A stretch of DNA of 64,000 bases from positions 2,232,001-2,296,000 of the forward strand of contig NZ_CP049253.1 of the NCBI RefSeq assembly GCF_011046975.1, in the 5' to 3' direction. This DNA is from Microbacterium amylolyticum. Lineage in GTDB: Bacteria; Actinomycetota; Actinomycetes; Actinomycetales; Microbacteriaceae. Below, piece after piece: positions 34,540 through 42,274 of this stretch. A model generated the notes under the pieces. It worked only from the letters and a program-made list of their open reading frames with translations, made no database searches and was not told the DNA's origin. The translations under genes and the position numbers were made by a program. Every line of letters begins with the position of its first letter. Position 1 is the first letter of the stretch.

Positions 34540-35004
34540 ATGCCGGTCACCTCAGTTCGCTCAGATCACGACGCCGTCGCCTGCCGCGCACGGGGCCATT
34601 CCCGTGCGCAGTACCTCGTCACGGCAGACGAGAGCGCGTTGCCGGAACTCGAGATGCTTCTGGCAACACTGCCCCTGTGCGCAACCGGGCGCGTGTTTAT
34701 CGAAGTGCCTGACAGTAGCTGGATCACGCCGGTTTCGGCGCCGGCTCGTATGACCGTGACATGGCTTGACCGATCGACGAGGCGCGGTATCGGCGGCCCG
34801 TGCCGCACGGGAGCAGCGCTCACCCGCGCGGCCATCGCCTACGCCGATGAGGTCATCTGTGAGCACACCTCGGTGTGTGGCACGAACGTCACGCTGCTCG
34901 GAGGATTCGTCTCGACGGCGGACATCGCGGAGCACCTGATCGACAACCGGGGCGTCCACCGCTCAGACATCACGGTGCGCGAAGCCCTGAACGCCTACGT
35001 ATAG
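34540..35004 (+). CDS. Siderophore-interacting protein (SIP) C-terminal domain, standalone
   Basis: The 154-residue protein matches only the NAD(P)H-binding half of siderophore-interacting ferric reductases. It has YLVTADESALPELEMLLATL and RVFIEVPDSSW, the typical first strand and loop. The FAD-binding N-terminal half (about 120-150 residues with RxYT-type motif) is absent, so it cannot reduce iron alone in the usual way. A downstream segment carries CRTGAALTRAAI and cysteine-rich EVICEHTSVCG. An iron box with promoter precedes it, which supports a role in iron supply. It may partner an FAD protein encoded elsewhere, or have been adapted for another purpose. Confidence 0.7.
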   Translation: MPVTSVRSDHDAVACRARGHSRAQYLVTADESALPELEMLLATLPLCATGRVFIEVPDSSWITPVSAPARMTVTWLDRSTRRGIGGPCRTGAALTRAAIAYADEVICEHTSVCGTNVTLLGGFVSTADIAEHLIDNRGVHRSDITVREALNAYV

Positions 35005-35012
35005 GTCGTTCG

Positions 35013-35828
35013 TTAGGACGCCAGCGCACCGACAACGCGCAGAATCGTCCCCATGTCATCGACGGCCGCCGCCGGTGTGTGGGGAGCAAAGCCACCGATC
35101 GATGCGCCGGCGAGCGGAAGAGCGGCTCGTACCGAGGCAATTGCGTCGATGAGCGCGGCCGCTTCGAGACCGAACGGCTGCGCATCGGCCACACCTGCGA
35201 TGTGCGCCGGATCAAGCACATCGAGGTCGATGTGGATATAGACGCGCGAAGCGCCCAGCGAGGCCACGGTATCGGCGATGCGATGAGCCACCTGATCCGC
35301 CGTCACGTGACGGATTCCTCGCTCCGCCATGAAGGCCTGTTCTTCGTCGTCGAGCGCTCGGGCGCCCGCGAGCACAATGCGCTCCGCAGCGAGCCGTCCG
35401 CTGGCGATGCCGAGGCCGGGCGCTATGTCGCTCAGAGTGCTGCGCAGCGCCATGCTGGAGTACGCGCGGGAGCGCTGTTCGTTCGGGGCATGGAGCGCGC
35501 CATGAGCATCAAACCAGACGACGGCAAGGTCCGTATCCGCGACGTGCGAGATCGCGGGAACGGCCACGCCGTCGTCGCCTCCGATCACGATCACGCGGTC
35601 CGAGGGAAGCGCCTGCAGCGCTTCGTCGACGCGAATGCGCGTTCGCTGTAGCGCGCTGGCGCGGGCAACGCCGGTGCCGAGGCTTTCTCCCGCTTCGAAC
35701 GGGACCTCGACGCGCAGGCAGGACGAACTGGGCAGATCACCGGCGATGGCGTCAGCACCGTCGATGAGCGCCATCGCGCGCGTCGACGGCGACCCCTGCC
35801 ACTGGGGGACGACGACAAACCGAGTCAT
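35013..35828 (-). CDS. Arginase/agmatinase-family ureohydrolase with altered metal site
   Basis: The 271-residue protein has the ureohydrolase fold and order of motifs, but key metal ligands are changed. GGDH is GGDDG, DAHxD is DAHGA in WFDAHGALH, while IDLDVLDP keeps the two Asp of the third motif. In arginase, the first His and the Asp of DAHxD both bind the first manganese, so that site should be damaged while the second looks intact. It may be a mono-metal enzyme, a different hydrolase or a non-catalytic protein. An excellent AAGGAGG lies before the ATG at 35828. It converges on the SIP gene with 8 bp between. Confidence 0.75.
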   Translation of the reverse strand: MTRFVVVPQWQGSPSTRAMALIDGADAIAGDLPSSSCLRVEVPFEAGESLGTGVARASALQRTRIRVDEALQALPSDRVIVIGGDDGVAVPAISHVADTDLAVVWFDAHGALHAPNEQRSRAYSSMALRSTLSDIAPGLGIASGRLAAERIVLAGARALDDEEQAFMAERGIRHVTADQVAHRIADTVASLGASRVYIHIDLDVLDPAHIAGVADAQPFGLEAAALIDAIASVRAALPLAGASIGGFAPHTPAAAVDDMGTILRVVGALAS

Positions 35829-35903
35829 GTCCTGATTATCCTCCTTCCCGCGTCGGAAGAAAAGAGCGAGAGCGGCTCACATCCGGTTCCGTTCTCACAC
35901 GGA

Positions 35904-35945
35904 AGAGGGGGTGCGGGGGCAGCACAGCGGCCCCCGCACCCCCTC
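35904..35945 (-). terminator. Terminator downstream of pspA
   Basis: A perfect 17-bp GC-rich stem (35904-35920 with 35929-35945) with an 8-nt loop lies just past the pspA stop. A clear U-tract is lacking, so some read-through into the ureohydrolase gene is possible. Confidence 0.7.
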
Positions 35946-35957
35946 TGTTCGTTGAGA

Positions 35958-36695
35958 TCAGCCGGCGGTGATCGATCCGGCGTTGCCGCCGGCCTTGAGG
36001 GCGGCAAGGCGCGCCTCGACCTCGGTGAGCTCCCCGACGTCCTCGAGAGATTCGAACTGTGCATCGATGCTCGAAGCGGCCAGTTCTGCCTTGCCGGTCG
36101 CCAGCGCCTCCTGACGGCGCACCTTCTCCTCGAAACGGCCGAGCTCGCTCGTGGGGTCCATGACGTTGATGCTCTTGACGGCGTCGTGCACCTTGTTCTG
36201 TGCGTCAGCAACCTTCGAGCGCGCGGCGAGCTCGTTGCGCTTGGCGCGCAGCTCGTCCAGCTTGCCCTTCATGCCGTTCAGGCCCGCCTTGAGCTTCTCG
36301 ACGACCTCGGTCTGCTGCGCGATCTGCGGTTCGACAGCCTTGACGTCGTTCTCCGTCTGCACCTGGCGCTGCAGGGCCACCTTGGCAAGGTTGTCGAACT
36401 TGTCGGCCTCGGCGATGCTGCCGGAGGAACGCAGTTCATCCGCCTTGCGGCTGGCCGCGATGGCCTTGTTGCCCCACTCGGCGGCGGCACGCTTGTCTTC
36501 TTCGTTGTCGCGCTCGAGCAGGCGCAGCTGGCCGATGGTCTCGGCAATCGCGGCCTCGGCGTCGGCAATGTTGTTGGTGTAGTCGCGCACCAGCTGATCC
36601 AGCATCTTCTGCGGGTCTTCAGCCTGGTCGATCAGCGCGTTAACGTTGGCGCGGATCAGCGTCGATACGCGACCAAAGATGGACTGCTTGCTCAT
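35958..36695 (-). CDS. PspA/IM30/Vipp1-family protein
   Basis: The 245-residue protein is almost entirely alpha-helical and coiled coil. It begins with the amphipathic membrane-binding helix SIFGRVSTLIRANVNALIDQAEDPQKMLDQ, then a long heptad region (25-215). PspA assembles into rods or rings that support damaged or growing membrane. No pspBC or pspF is present; in actinobacteria ClgR and RsiV-like partners may serve, but none is here. It is 71 bp downstream of a TPM-domain membrane protein on the same strand, so the two are likely co-transcribed and act together in envelope stress. It has a good GAAAGGCACACCC site upstream. Confidence 0.88.
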   Translation of the reverse strand: MSKQSIFGRVSTLIRANVNALIDQAEDPQKMLDQLVRDYTNNIADAEAAIAETIGQLRLLERDNEEDKRAAAEWGNKAIAASRKADELRSSGSIAEADKFDNLAKVALQRQVQTENDVKAVEPQIAQQTEVVEKLKAGLNGMKGKLDELRAKRNELAARSKVADAQNKVHDAVKSINVMDPTSELGRFEEKVRRQEALATGKAELAASSIDAQFESLEDVGELTEVEARLAALKAGGNAGSITAG

Positions 36696-36766
36696 GGGTG
36701 TGCCTTTCGATCGATGATGGTTGGAAGGAGATCGGGGGCGATGTCAGTTTAGGGCGGAGAAGGTCA

Positions 36767-38758
36767 TTAGAAGCGTCGTCCGCCGCCTCCGGAGCGTCCG
36801 CCTCCGCCGAAGCTTCTGCCGCCGCCTCCGCCGCGCGAGCCGCCGCCGCTGAAACCGCCGAACCCTGTCGAGCCGCGGCTGTTGCCGCCACCAGAAATGG
36901 CGCCGCCGATGAGACCCCCGATGATCGCGCCGGCGATGTTGCTCCCCGCGCTGCTTCGGGGACGGTGGCCGCCGGAGCTGTATCCGCCGTGTGACTGGTA
37001 GCGGTTGACGTCGTTTCGTGCCGCGGTCGATGCCTGCTGAGCCAACTGTGCGGCGTTCTGCGCGGCCGCAAGAGCGTGCGGCATATTCGACGTCGACAGC
37101 GTGAATGCTCGGTCAAGCGACGCTTGCGCGCTCGCGAGAAGAGTACGAGCGCTGCTGCCGACCGCGCCACGACGCGTGCCGATGTAGCGCTCGGCCTGCG
37201 AAATCTGCGACCGCGCCTGGTGAACGGACTGATCGAACTGCTGGCGCTGGCGACGGGCGTTTTCTTCCGCTTCTCGCGCTCGGGCGAGAACCGCGTCGAG
37301 CTGGTCGTTCGCCGCATCGAGCGCCTGCACCATGAGGAACGGCTTGCGTTCGGAGCCGGTGAGGTTCTCGCGGGCGACACCGATGTTCTTCGACGCTTCA
37401 GCCGTTGCCCGCCCGATGGCGCCGTCGGGATCAGCGATGGTCTGCGCCTGGACCAGATCCTTCTCCAGGTCGGCGATGATGTCGCGAGCGCGCTGCTCGG
37501 CCTCGGCGAACGCCGTTCGCAGGGAGGTGACGGCGCTCACCAACTCGTCGGCCTGTGCGAGAGCCTGCTGAGCGTGGTCCAGGGCGACGGCTGCCTGGCC
37601 CGATTCGTTCTGAGCGAGCATCTGCTCGGCCTGAGCGAGTTGGTCGTCGGCGAAATCCAATCGGTCGCGCGCCTCATCCGCATTGTCCGAGACATCGCCG
37701 AGGACGGGGGAGGCGTAGCTCGTTCGGAGGCGCCCGATTTCGGCGTCCGCCTCGTCGGGGCCTGACGCCGCGCGTTGGCGCTGGGTGCGCAGCTGAGCGA
37801 GCATCGCCGGCGCGTTCTGTTCCAGGGCGCGCAGTTTCTCGAAGGCCTCTTCTTTTTCGCTCAGCGTCTCGTTGGCCTCTTCGAGCAGTGCGATGATCTG
37901 TTCGCCAGCCTCGCGGCGCTGGGCCAGAGAAGGCTCCGCGATCGCGTCGAAACGGCTCTTCGTCTCAAAGGCCCGGCCGACGGCGAGGCGGGCCTCGCCG
38001 ATCGCCTGCTCATACTCTGCTGTCGCTTCCGAGCCGAACTGCGCGATCGCGAAACCCAGCTCCTGCTGGCTGGATCGCAGAGCGTCGTCAGATGCGACGA
38101 GCAGAACCGCGGCGCTCTTTTCGAGCTCTTCGACCTCGGCCGTTTCTTCTGCGAGCTGGCGCTGGGCTGCGCCCTTCTTCTTGGCGCGGCGCACGACAAT
38201 GACGACCGCGATCGTCCCCGCGACAACGATAACGACGATCAGGAAGGCCCAGAGCCCCGTGCGGTTGGGAGCGAGCTGCGCAGATATCTCGTCGGCGGCC
38301 GCCGTCGCGGCGCCAGCCCAATCATTGCCGCGAAGGGGATCGGTTGCCGCCTGTTCAACGGCGCTCAGGGCACCGGTGGAAAGCCCGTCGGCGCCGGGCC
38401 CGGAGAGGAAGATCTGACGGCCCTCTGTTGCGATCGCCAGCAAATACTGGTCGCTTCCCAGGCCGGCCATCTCAGCCGTTGTGTGCGTCCACTCGGCGCT
38501 GTCTGAGGGGTTTGTGAAGTGGTCGACGTAGACGACCCACAGTTCGACATCGTCGTCTGCGCGGAGCTGATCGAGGCGATGGTTGGCGGCCTCGATCTCG
38601 GCTGATGTGAGAACACCGGCGTCATCCGTGACGTACCCGCTGTCGAGAAGAACCGGATCGCTTGAGGAAACCGGCTGCGCGACAGCGCCGACGGCTGGCG
38701 CAAGAACGAGAGCCGCAGCAAGTGCGACAGAGGACAACGTGCGTGCGCGTCTGCGCAT
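36767..38758 (-). CDS. TPM-domain membrane protein (YgcG-like) with Gly-rich tail
   Basis: The 663-residue protein has a signal peptide (1-27), an extracellular TPM (YgcG) domain at about 35-165, a membrane helix (about 168-192) and basic RRAKKKG just after it. A long coiled coil of about 350 residues follows in the cytoplasm and the end is Gly/Arg/Ser-rich (GGGSRGGGGGRSFGGGG). TPM-domain proteins are linked to photosystem II repair in plants and envelope quality control in bacteria. Its coupling with PspA fits a membrane-stress role. The start is the Met at 38758 with AAGGGGG upstream; the frame opens at 38818. Confidence 0.82.
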   Translation of the reverse strand: MRRRARTLSSVALAAALVLAPAVGAVAQPVSSSDPVLLDSGYVTDDAGVLTSAEIEAANHRLDQLRADDDVELWVVYVDHFTNPSDSAEWTHTTAEMAGLGSDQYLLAIATEGRQIFLSGPGADGLSTGALSAVEQAATDPLRGNDWAGAATAAADEISAQLAPNRTGLWAFLIVVIVVAGTIAVVIVVRRAKKKGAAQRQLAEETAEVEELEKSAAVLLVASDDALRSSQQELGFAIAQFGSEATAEYEQAIGEARLAVGRAFETKSRFDAIAEPSLAQRREAGEQIIALLEEANETLSEKEEAFEKLRALEQNAPAMLAQLRTQRQRAASGPDEADAEIGRLRTSYASPVLGDVSDNADEARDRLDFADDQLAQAEQMLAQNESGQAAVALDHAQQALAQADELVSAVTSLRTAFAEAEQRARDIIADLEKDLVQAQTIADPDGAIGRATAEASKNIGVARENLTGSERKPFLMVQALDAANDQLDAVLARAREAEENARRQRQQFDQSVHQARSQISQAERYIGTRRGAVGSSARTLLASAQASLDRAFTLSTSNMPHALAAAQNAAQLAQQASTAARNDVNRYQSHGGYSSGGHRPRSSAGSNIAGAIIGGLIGGAISGGGNSRGSTGFGGFSGGGSRGGGGGRSFGGGGRSGGGGRRF

Positions 38759-38795
38759 AAAAACCCCCTTCGCGGGCCGGAACCCGGTTACCCCG

Positions 38796-38801
38796 ATCAT
38801 A
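38796..38801 (-). promoter_or_regulatory. -10 box TATGAT for the TPM-pspA operon
   Basis: A perfect TATGAT on the minus strand lies 37 bp before the TPM start. I see no clear -35 box, so the exact promoter is uncertain. Confidence 0.4.
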
Positions 38802-38822
38802 TTGCCCTGCCATGCCAAGGCG

Positions 38823-38828
38823 TAGGCT
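38823..38828 (+). promoter_or_regulatory. -10 box TAGGCT, leaderless promoter of the DUF3097 gene
   Basis: TAGGCT is 7 nt before the ATG at 38836. The interval GAGGGGG could also serve as a ribosome site, so start selection does not depend on this alone. Confidence 0.5.
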
Positions 38829-38835
38829 GAGGGGG

Positions 38836-39696
38836 ATGTTCGAAGACAGGTATGGATCAGACGTCTTGGCGCAGGGGTGGCGGGACAAGGGCACGAAGAA
38901 GTCGCGTCCGATTCCCGCAGACATCGACCTGGTCGTCGAGGTCGCCGGGGACGGCTGGACGGGCGCGGTAACGCGCATCGAGGCCGGAAACGTCGAACTC
39001 GAAGACTGGAAGGGACGCCGGCGCCAGTTTCCCTTGGGCGCGGGCTTTCTCGTCGAGGGCGAGCCGGTCATTCTCGAAAAACCACGGCAGACGTCACAGG
39101 GACGCACGCGGACGGCATCGGGATCGTTCGCTGCGGGTGACGGGCGTGCACGCATCGCCCTGCCGAGCCGCATTCTCGTCGAGGGTAAGCACGACGCCGA
39201 GCTGGTAGAGAAGGTGTGGGGCGACGATCTGCGCGCCGAGGGCGTCGCGGTCGAGTTTCTGCAGGGCGCCGATCTTCTTCCCGATCTCTTGCTCGCCGAA
39301 CCGCCGAGCGCAAAGCGCCGCTACGGAGTGCTCCTCGACCACCTTGTGGCCGGCTCTAAGGAGCAGCGGCTTGCGGATGGCATCGCTCGGGGCCCGCACG
39401 GAGCGCACGTGAAGCTGGTCGGACACCCGTTCGTCGACGTCTGGCAGTGCGTGAAACCACAGACAATGGGCATCACAGCCTGGCCGGTCGTCCCCCGCGG
39501 CCAAGACTGGAAAACCGGGATCTGTCGCGGGCTCGGCTGGCCGGCGGATACCAAGGCCGACATTGCGCATGCCTGGAAGCGCATTCTCGGCCGTGTGGGC
39601 AGTTACCGCGACCTCGAACCAGAGCTTCTCGGGCGCGTCGAGGAGCTCATCGACTTCGTCACAGTTGGCGAGAACTACCCTGGGTCACATGCCTGA
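38836..39696 (+). CDS. DUF3097-family protein with TOPRIM-like motif
   Basis: The 286-residue protein belongs to the actinobacterial DUF3097 family, whose function is not known. The N-terminal part (about 1-100) is a beta-rich domain (DLVVEVAGDGWTGAVTR). The central LPSRILVEGKHDAELVEKVWG looks like the first TOPRIM motif, with its Glu and following Asp. It continues with GVAVEFLQGADLL and YGVLLDHLVAGSK, where LLDHL stands in place of the second acidic DxD motif. A nucleic-acid processing role is therefore a reasonable inference only. The last 8 nt overlap trmB, and this pairing suggests a link with RNA modification. Confidence 0.72.
   Translation: MFEDRYGSDVLAQGWRDKGTKKSRPIPADIDLVVEVAGDGWTGAVTRIEAGNVELEDWKGRRRQFPLGAGFLVEGEPVILEKPRQTSQGRTRTASGSFAAGDGRARIALPSRILVEGKHDAELVEKVWGDDLRAEGVAVEFLQGADLLPDLLLAEPPSAKRRYGVLLDHLVAGSKEQRLADGIARGPHGAHVKLVGHPFVDVWQCVKPQTMGITAWPVVPRGQDWKTGICRGLGWPADTKADIAHAWKRILGRVGSYRDLEPELLGRVEELIDFVTVGENYPGSHA
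39676..39681 (+). promoter_or_regulatory. -10 box TACCCT inside the DUF3097 gene, for trmB
   Basis: TACCCT ends 7 nt before the trmB ATG at 39689, within the last codons of the preceding gene. A leaderless trmB transcript is possible in addition to read-through. Confidence 0.4.
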
Positions 39697-40402
39697 ACCC
39701 GGTACGCATCGTGACATCCTCTCCTTCGTTCGCCGCGGCGGACGCATGTCGGAGGCGCAGGAGCGCGCCTGGAAGGAACTCTCTCCCTTCTACCTCTTTG
39801 AGGTTCCCCGCGCGGCGGGCGTGACGTCCGTCGATCCGTCGGCACGGTTTACTCCGCACGAAGCGTATGGACGCGAGGCGCCGCTGATCGTCGAGATCGG
39901 CTCCGGGCAGGGGCATGCGATCGTGAACGCGTCCTCGTCACGCCCCGACATCGACTTCCTCGCGATCGAGGTGTATGACTCCGGCCTGGCGCGCACGATG
40001 CTCGACGCCGACCGTGAGGGTGTGAAGAATCTGCGCCTCATCGAGGCGAACGCTCCCGAGGTGCTGCAAACGCTCCTCCCGGAAGGCTCCGCCGACGAGA
40101 TCTGGATCTTCTTCCCCGATCCCTGGCACAAGAAGCGGCACAACAAGCGCCGCCTGATCAGCCCCGGTTTCGGCGCCATCGCCGGCCGCGCTCTGAAGCC
40201 GGGCGGCCTGTTGCGCCTCGCGACCGACTGGGAGGACTACGCGCTGCAGATGCGCGAGGTCCTCGACGCCGAGCCCGAGGTCGAGCGGGCGTTCGACGGA
40301 GAATGGGCTGAGCGTTTCGATGGCCGCATCATGACGGCGTTCGAACGCAAGGGCATCGACAAGGGCCGCGACATCCGCGATCTGACCTATCGCCGCGTGT
40401 AA
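39689..40402 (+). CDS. trmB: tRNA (guanine-N7)-methyltransferase
   Basis: TrmB methylates G46 in the variable loop of tRNAs using S-adenosylmethionine. The 237-residue protein has the SAM-binding VEIGSGQG, and the family motif FPDPWHKKRHNKRRLI in which Asp and the basic run contact the tRNA. A T-D-W-E-D-Y segment near the end is also conserved. The start overlaps the DUF3097 stop by 8 nt; a longer frame opens at 39563 but lies inside that gene. It is followed by an unrelated membrane protein after 24 bp. Confidence 0.95.
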   Translation: MPEPGTHRDILSFVRRGGRMSEAQERAWKELSPFYLFEVPRAAGVTSVDPSARFTPHEAYGREAPLIVEIGSGQGHAIVNASSSRPDIDFLAIEVYDSGLARTMLDADREGVKNLRLIEANAPEVLQTLLPEGSADEIWIFFPDPWHKKRHNKRRLISPGFGAIAGRALKPGGLLRLATDWEDYALQMREVLDAEPEVERAFDGEWAERFDGRIMTAFERKGIDKGRDIRDLTYRRV

Positions 40403-40426
40403 CCGCCCGCGCACAGGAGCACAACC

Positions 40427-41296
40427 ATGACAACGTCGCCGCACACAGCAGATACCGGGCTTCCCGTTCTGCCGGTTGCTGTGTGGCCGTCGCTCGTCGT
40501 GTGCCTGTCGGCGGTAGCGCTTTTCGTGGTGGAGTCGCGCCCGCTCGGGTATGCGCTACTTGCGGCGGGGCTTATCTTCGCATGGGCGCTGGAAGCCTCG
40601 AACAAGGTCAATGGCGGGCCGATCGGATCCGACAAGCCCAGTCTGTTGCGCGATCTGTCCCTGATCGCGGCGGGACTTGTCTGTGCCAGTTCCATTCCGC
40701 TCGCGGCGAAGCTCGATGATCTCTCGATGTTGCTGTTCACGCTCGCGCTGGGCGGTGCCGTTGCGGTGCCGTACGTGGTTTCACGTTTTCTCTACCGGGA
40801 CCGCGCGATTGCGTTCCCGTGGAGCGGCGGCGGACGGTGGTCCGCATGGCAGTGGGCATGGCTCGCTGCCGTCATCGTTCTGGGATGGCTGATTCTGCCG
40901 TTCTACTTCATTACCAGCGGCGCGTACATGAACTGGCCCGTTGTCGACGATGCCAATCTCATCGCGCGGCTCTTCGTCGGGGTCGGAGCCGTCGGAATCT
41001 GGGACGAACTGTTCTTCATCTGCACCGTGTTCGTCCTGCTCCGCCGGCACATGGCCTTCATCACGGCAAACGTCCTTCAGGCCACCGTTTTCGTGTCGTT
41101 CCTGTGGGAACTGGGGTATCGCGAGTGGGCTCCGGTCTTCACCATTCCCTTCGCGCTCCTCCAAGCCATCATCTTCATCAAAACGAAGTCGCTCGCCTAC
41201 GTGGTCACGGTCCATCTGTTGTTCGACGCCGTTGTGTTCCTCGTGCTCGTCCACGCGCACAACCCTGGATCACTCGACGCAATCTTCCTGGTCTGA
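40427..41296 (+). CDS. CPBP-family intramembrane metalloprotease-like protein
   Basis: The 289-residue protein has about eight membrane helices and the layout of the CPBP (CAAX protease/bacteriocin-processing) family. The family's EExxxR motif appears as WDELFF, with Asp in place of the first Glu, and the FxxxH and HxxxN/D motifs as FLWELGY and HLLFDAV. A His near RRHMAF may also count. The change in the first motif means that protease activity is uncertain. The ATG at 40427 has AGGAG 8 nt upstream. No bacteriocin or prenylation target gene is adjacent. Confidence 0.65.
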   Translation: MTTSPHTADTGLPVLPVAVWPSLVVCLSAVALFVVESRPLGYALLAAGLIFAWALEASNKVNGGPIGSDKPSLLRDLSLIAAGLVCASSIPLAAKLDDLSMLLFTLALGGAVAVPYVVSRFLYRDRAIAFPWSGGGRWSAWQWAWLAAVIVLGWLILPFYFITSGAYMNWPVVDDANLIARLFVGVGAVGIWDELFFICTVFVLLRRHMAFITANVLQATVFVSFLWELGYREWAPVFTIPFALLQAIIFIKTKSLAYVVTVHLLFDAVVFLVLVHAHNPGSLDAIFLV

Positions 41297-41635
41297 CGCG
41301 CCACCATGATGACGACGAGACAGAGGATTGCGCTGCGCGGTGGCGCGGCGGCCGTCGTCGCGGATCACGATCACAACGGTCGCCGCTCAGGCCGCGTTCC
41401 ATAGTGTCTTTGTCGCGCTCGGCGCCCCAACGGCCAGCACGATCATGATCGGCGCGCACGACCACGCTGCCGTGTTCGCGCCTGGTTGCTCTTCGGCACG
41501 CACTCTCCTTCGACGCTGTTCGTGTTTCCGCGGCCGCTTCCCCGCGCGGCCCACCCCTTCTTTCTGTGTGATCACCACCCCTCTCACCGGCGACGACCGT
41601 TCGCCGGTGCTTCACGCATGCAGAAAAGGACAGAA
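41297..41635. other. Intergenic stretch without a recognisable gene
   Basis: I see no gene here on either strand. Short frames (for example 41328-41639 plus and 41387-41587 minus) show no family resemblance. There is a 9-bp hairpin CACCGGCGA/TCGCCGGTG at 41585-41609 just ahead of the ycnI pseudogene. The region may contain the lost promoter and 5' neighbour of a copper-gene cluster. Confidence 0.5.
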
Positions 41636-41979
41636 ATGAACACGCACACCTCACCCCGCACCGGTGCCCTCGCTCTCGCAGCTTCGGCTCTTGTCGCCGG
41701 TCTGGTCTTGGCCCCGGCCGACGCTCAGGCCCATGTCACGGTCGCGGCTGGCGACGCCGTTCCCGGGCAATACACAGAACTCACGTTTGGCTTCGGTCAC
41801 GGCTGCGAGGGTTCTCCGACCACGGCGCACATGACGCCGAGGAACAGACCGAGGCGGCCTCAGAGAACACATCTGCGGCCCTGTCGCAGACGCTGCCGAT
41901 CACGCTTGGCGTCGGTGGCCTCATTGCCGTGATCGCCGCGCTCGGCATGTCGATCCTCGGCTGGCGCCGCTCCTCCTGA
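41636..41979 (+). pseudogene. YcnI (DUF1775) pseudogene with internal deletion and frameshift
   Basis: The first ~65 codons encode a signal peptide and the start of a YcnI copper-associated domain (AHVTVAAGDAVPGQYTELTF followed by HGCEGSPTTAH). The predicted His1 metal ligand after signal cleavage (QAHV) is present. Around 41830 the sequence jumps to the C-terminal end of such a protein in another frame: EEQTEAASENTSAALSQ, a membrane helix (LGVGGLIAVIAALGMSIL) and the end GWRRSS with stop TGA at 41977-41979. A full YcnI is usually about 200-240 residues, so roughly 100-130 residues are missing. The remaining +1 reading frame runs to 41932. AAAAGGAC precedes the ATG. The gene is not functional as written unless the join is a sequencing error. 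Confidence 0.85.
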
Positions 41980-42083
41980 ACCCGTGTGCCCGGCCCCGCT
42001 GCGGGCCGGGCACACGGTGTCGCCACACCCGGGCATGCCCCGTTGGGTCGGAGCGGCTGATGGCTGGTATCGTCGATCTGTCC

Positions 42084-42156
42084 GCCTCCGTAGCTCAGGG
42101 GATAGAGCGCCGGTTTCCGGTACCGAAGGTCGGGGGTTCGATTCCCTCCGGGGGCA
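42084..42156 (+). tRNA. tRNA-Arg (anticodon CCG)
   Basis: A complete 73-nt cloverleaf can be drawn. The acceptor stem GCCTCCG pairs with CGGGGGC (one G-U), the D arm has GCTC/GAGC, the anticodon loop TTCCGGT reads CCG, and the T arm is GGGGG-TTCGATT-CCCTC with one weak pair. The discriminator is A and CCA is not encoded. The anticodon stem has a C-A mismatch at its outer pair (position 27-43). It reads the CGG codon. A terminator follows at 42165. Confidence 0.92.
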
Positions 42157-42164
42157 CAAGAATG

Positions 42165-42207
42165 GGCCGAGAGATTCGCGGAATTACGCGGATTTCTCGG
42201 CCTTATT
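42165..42207 (+). terminator. Terminator of tRNA-Arg
   Basis: An 8-bp stem GGCCGAGA/TCTCGGCC (42165-42172 and 42195-42202) encloses a further AT-poor inverted segment and is followed by TTATTTTC. Confidence 0.7.
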
Positions 42208-42274
42208 TTCTTGCCGCACCCGCTTCAGGGCACATCGGGGTTACCGGCCAAAAAGAGTGGATGGGTCTGGCGTG

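Noticed and set aside
41328..41639. A 103-codon plus-strand gene upstream of ycnI
   Set aside because: It has Arg/Ser-rich low-complexity composition, no ribosome site and no resemblance to any family I know.
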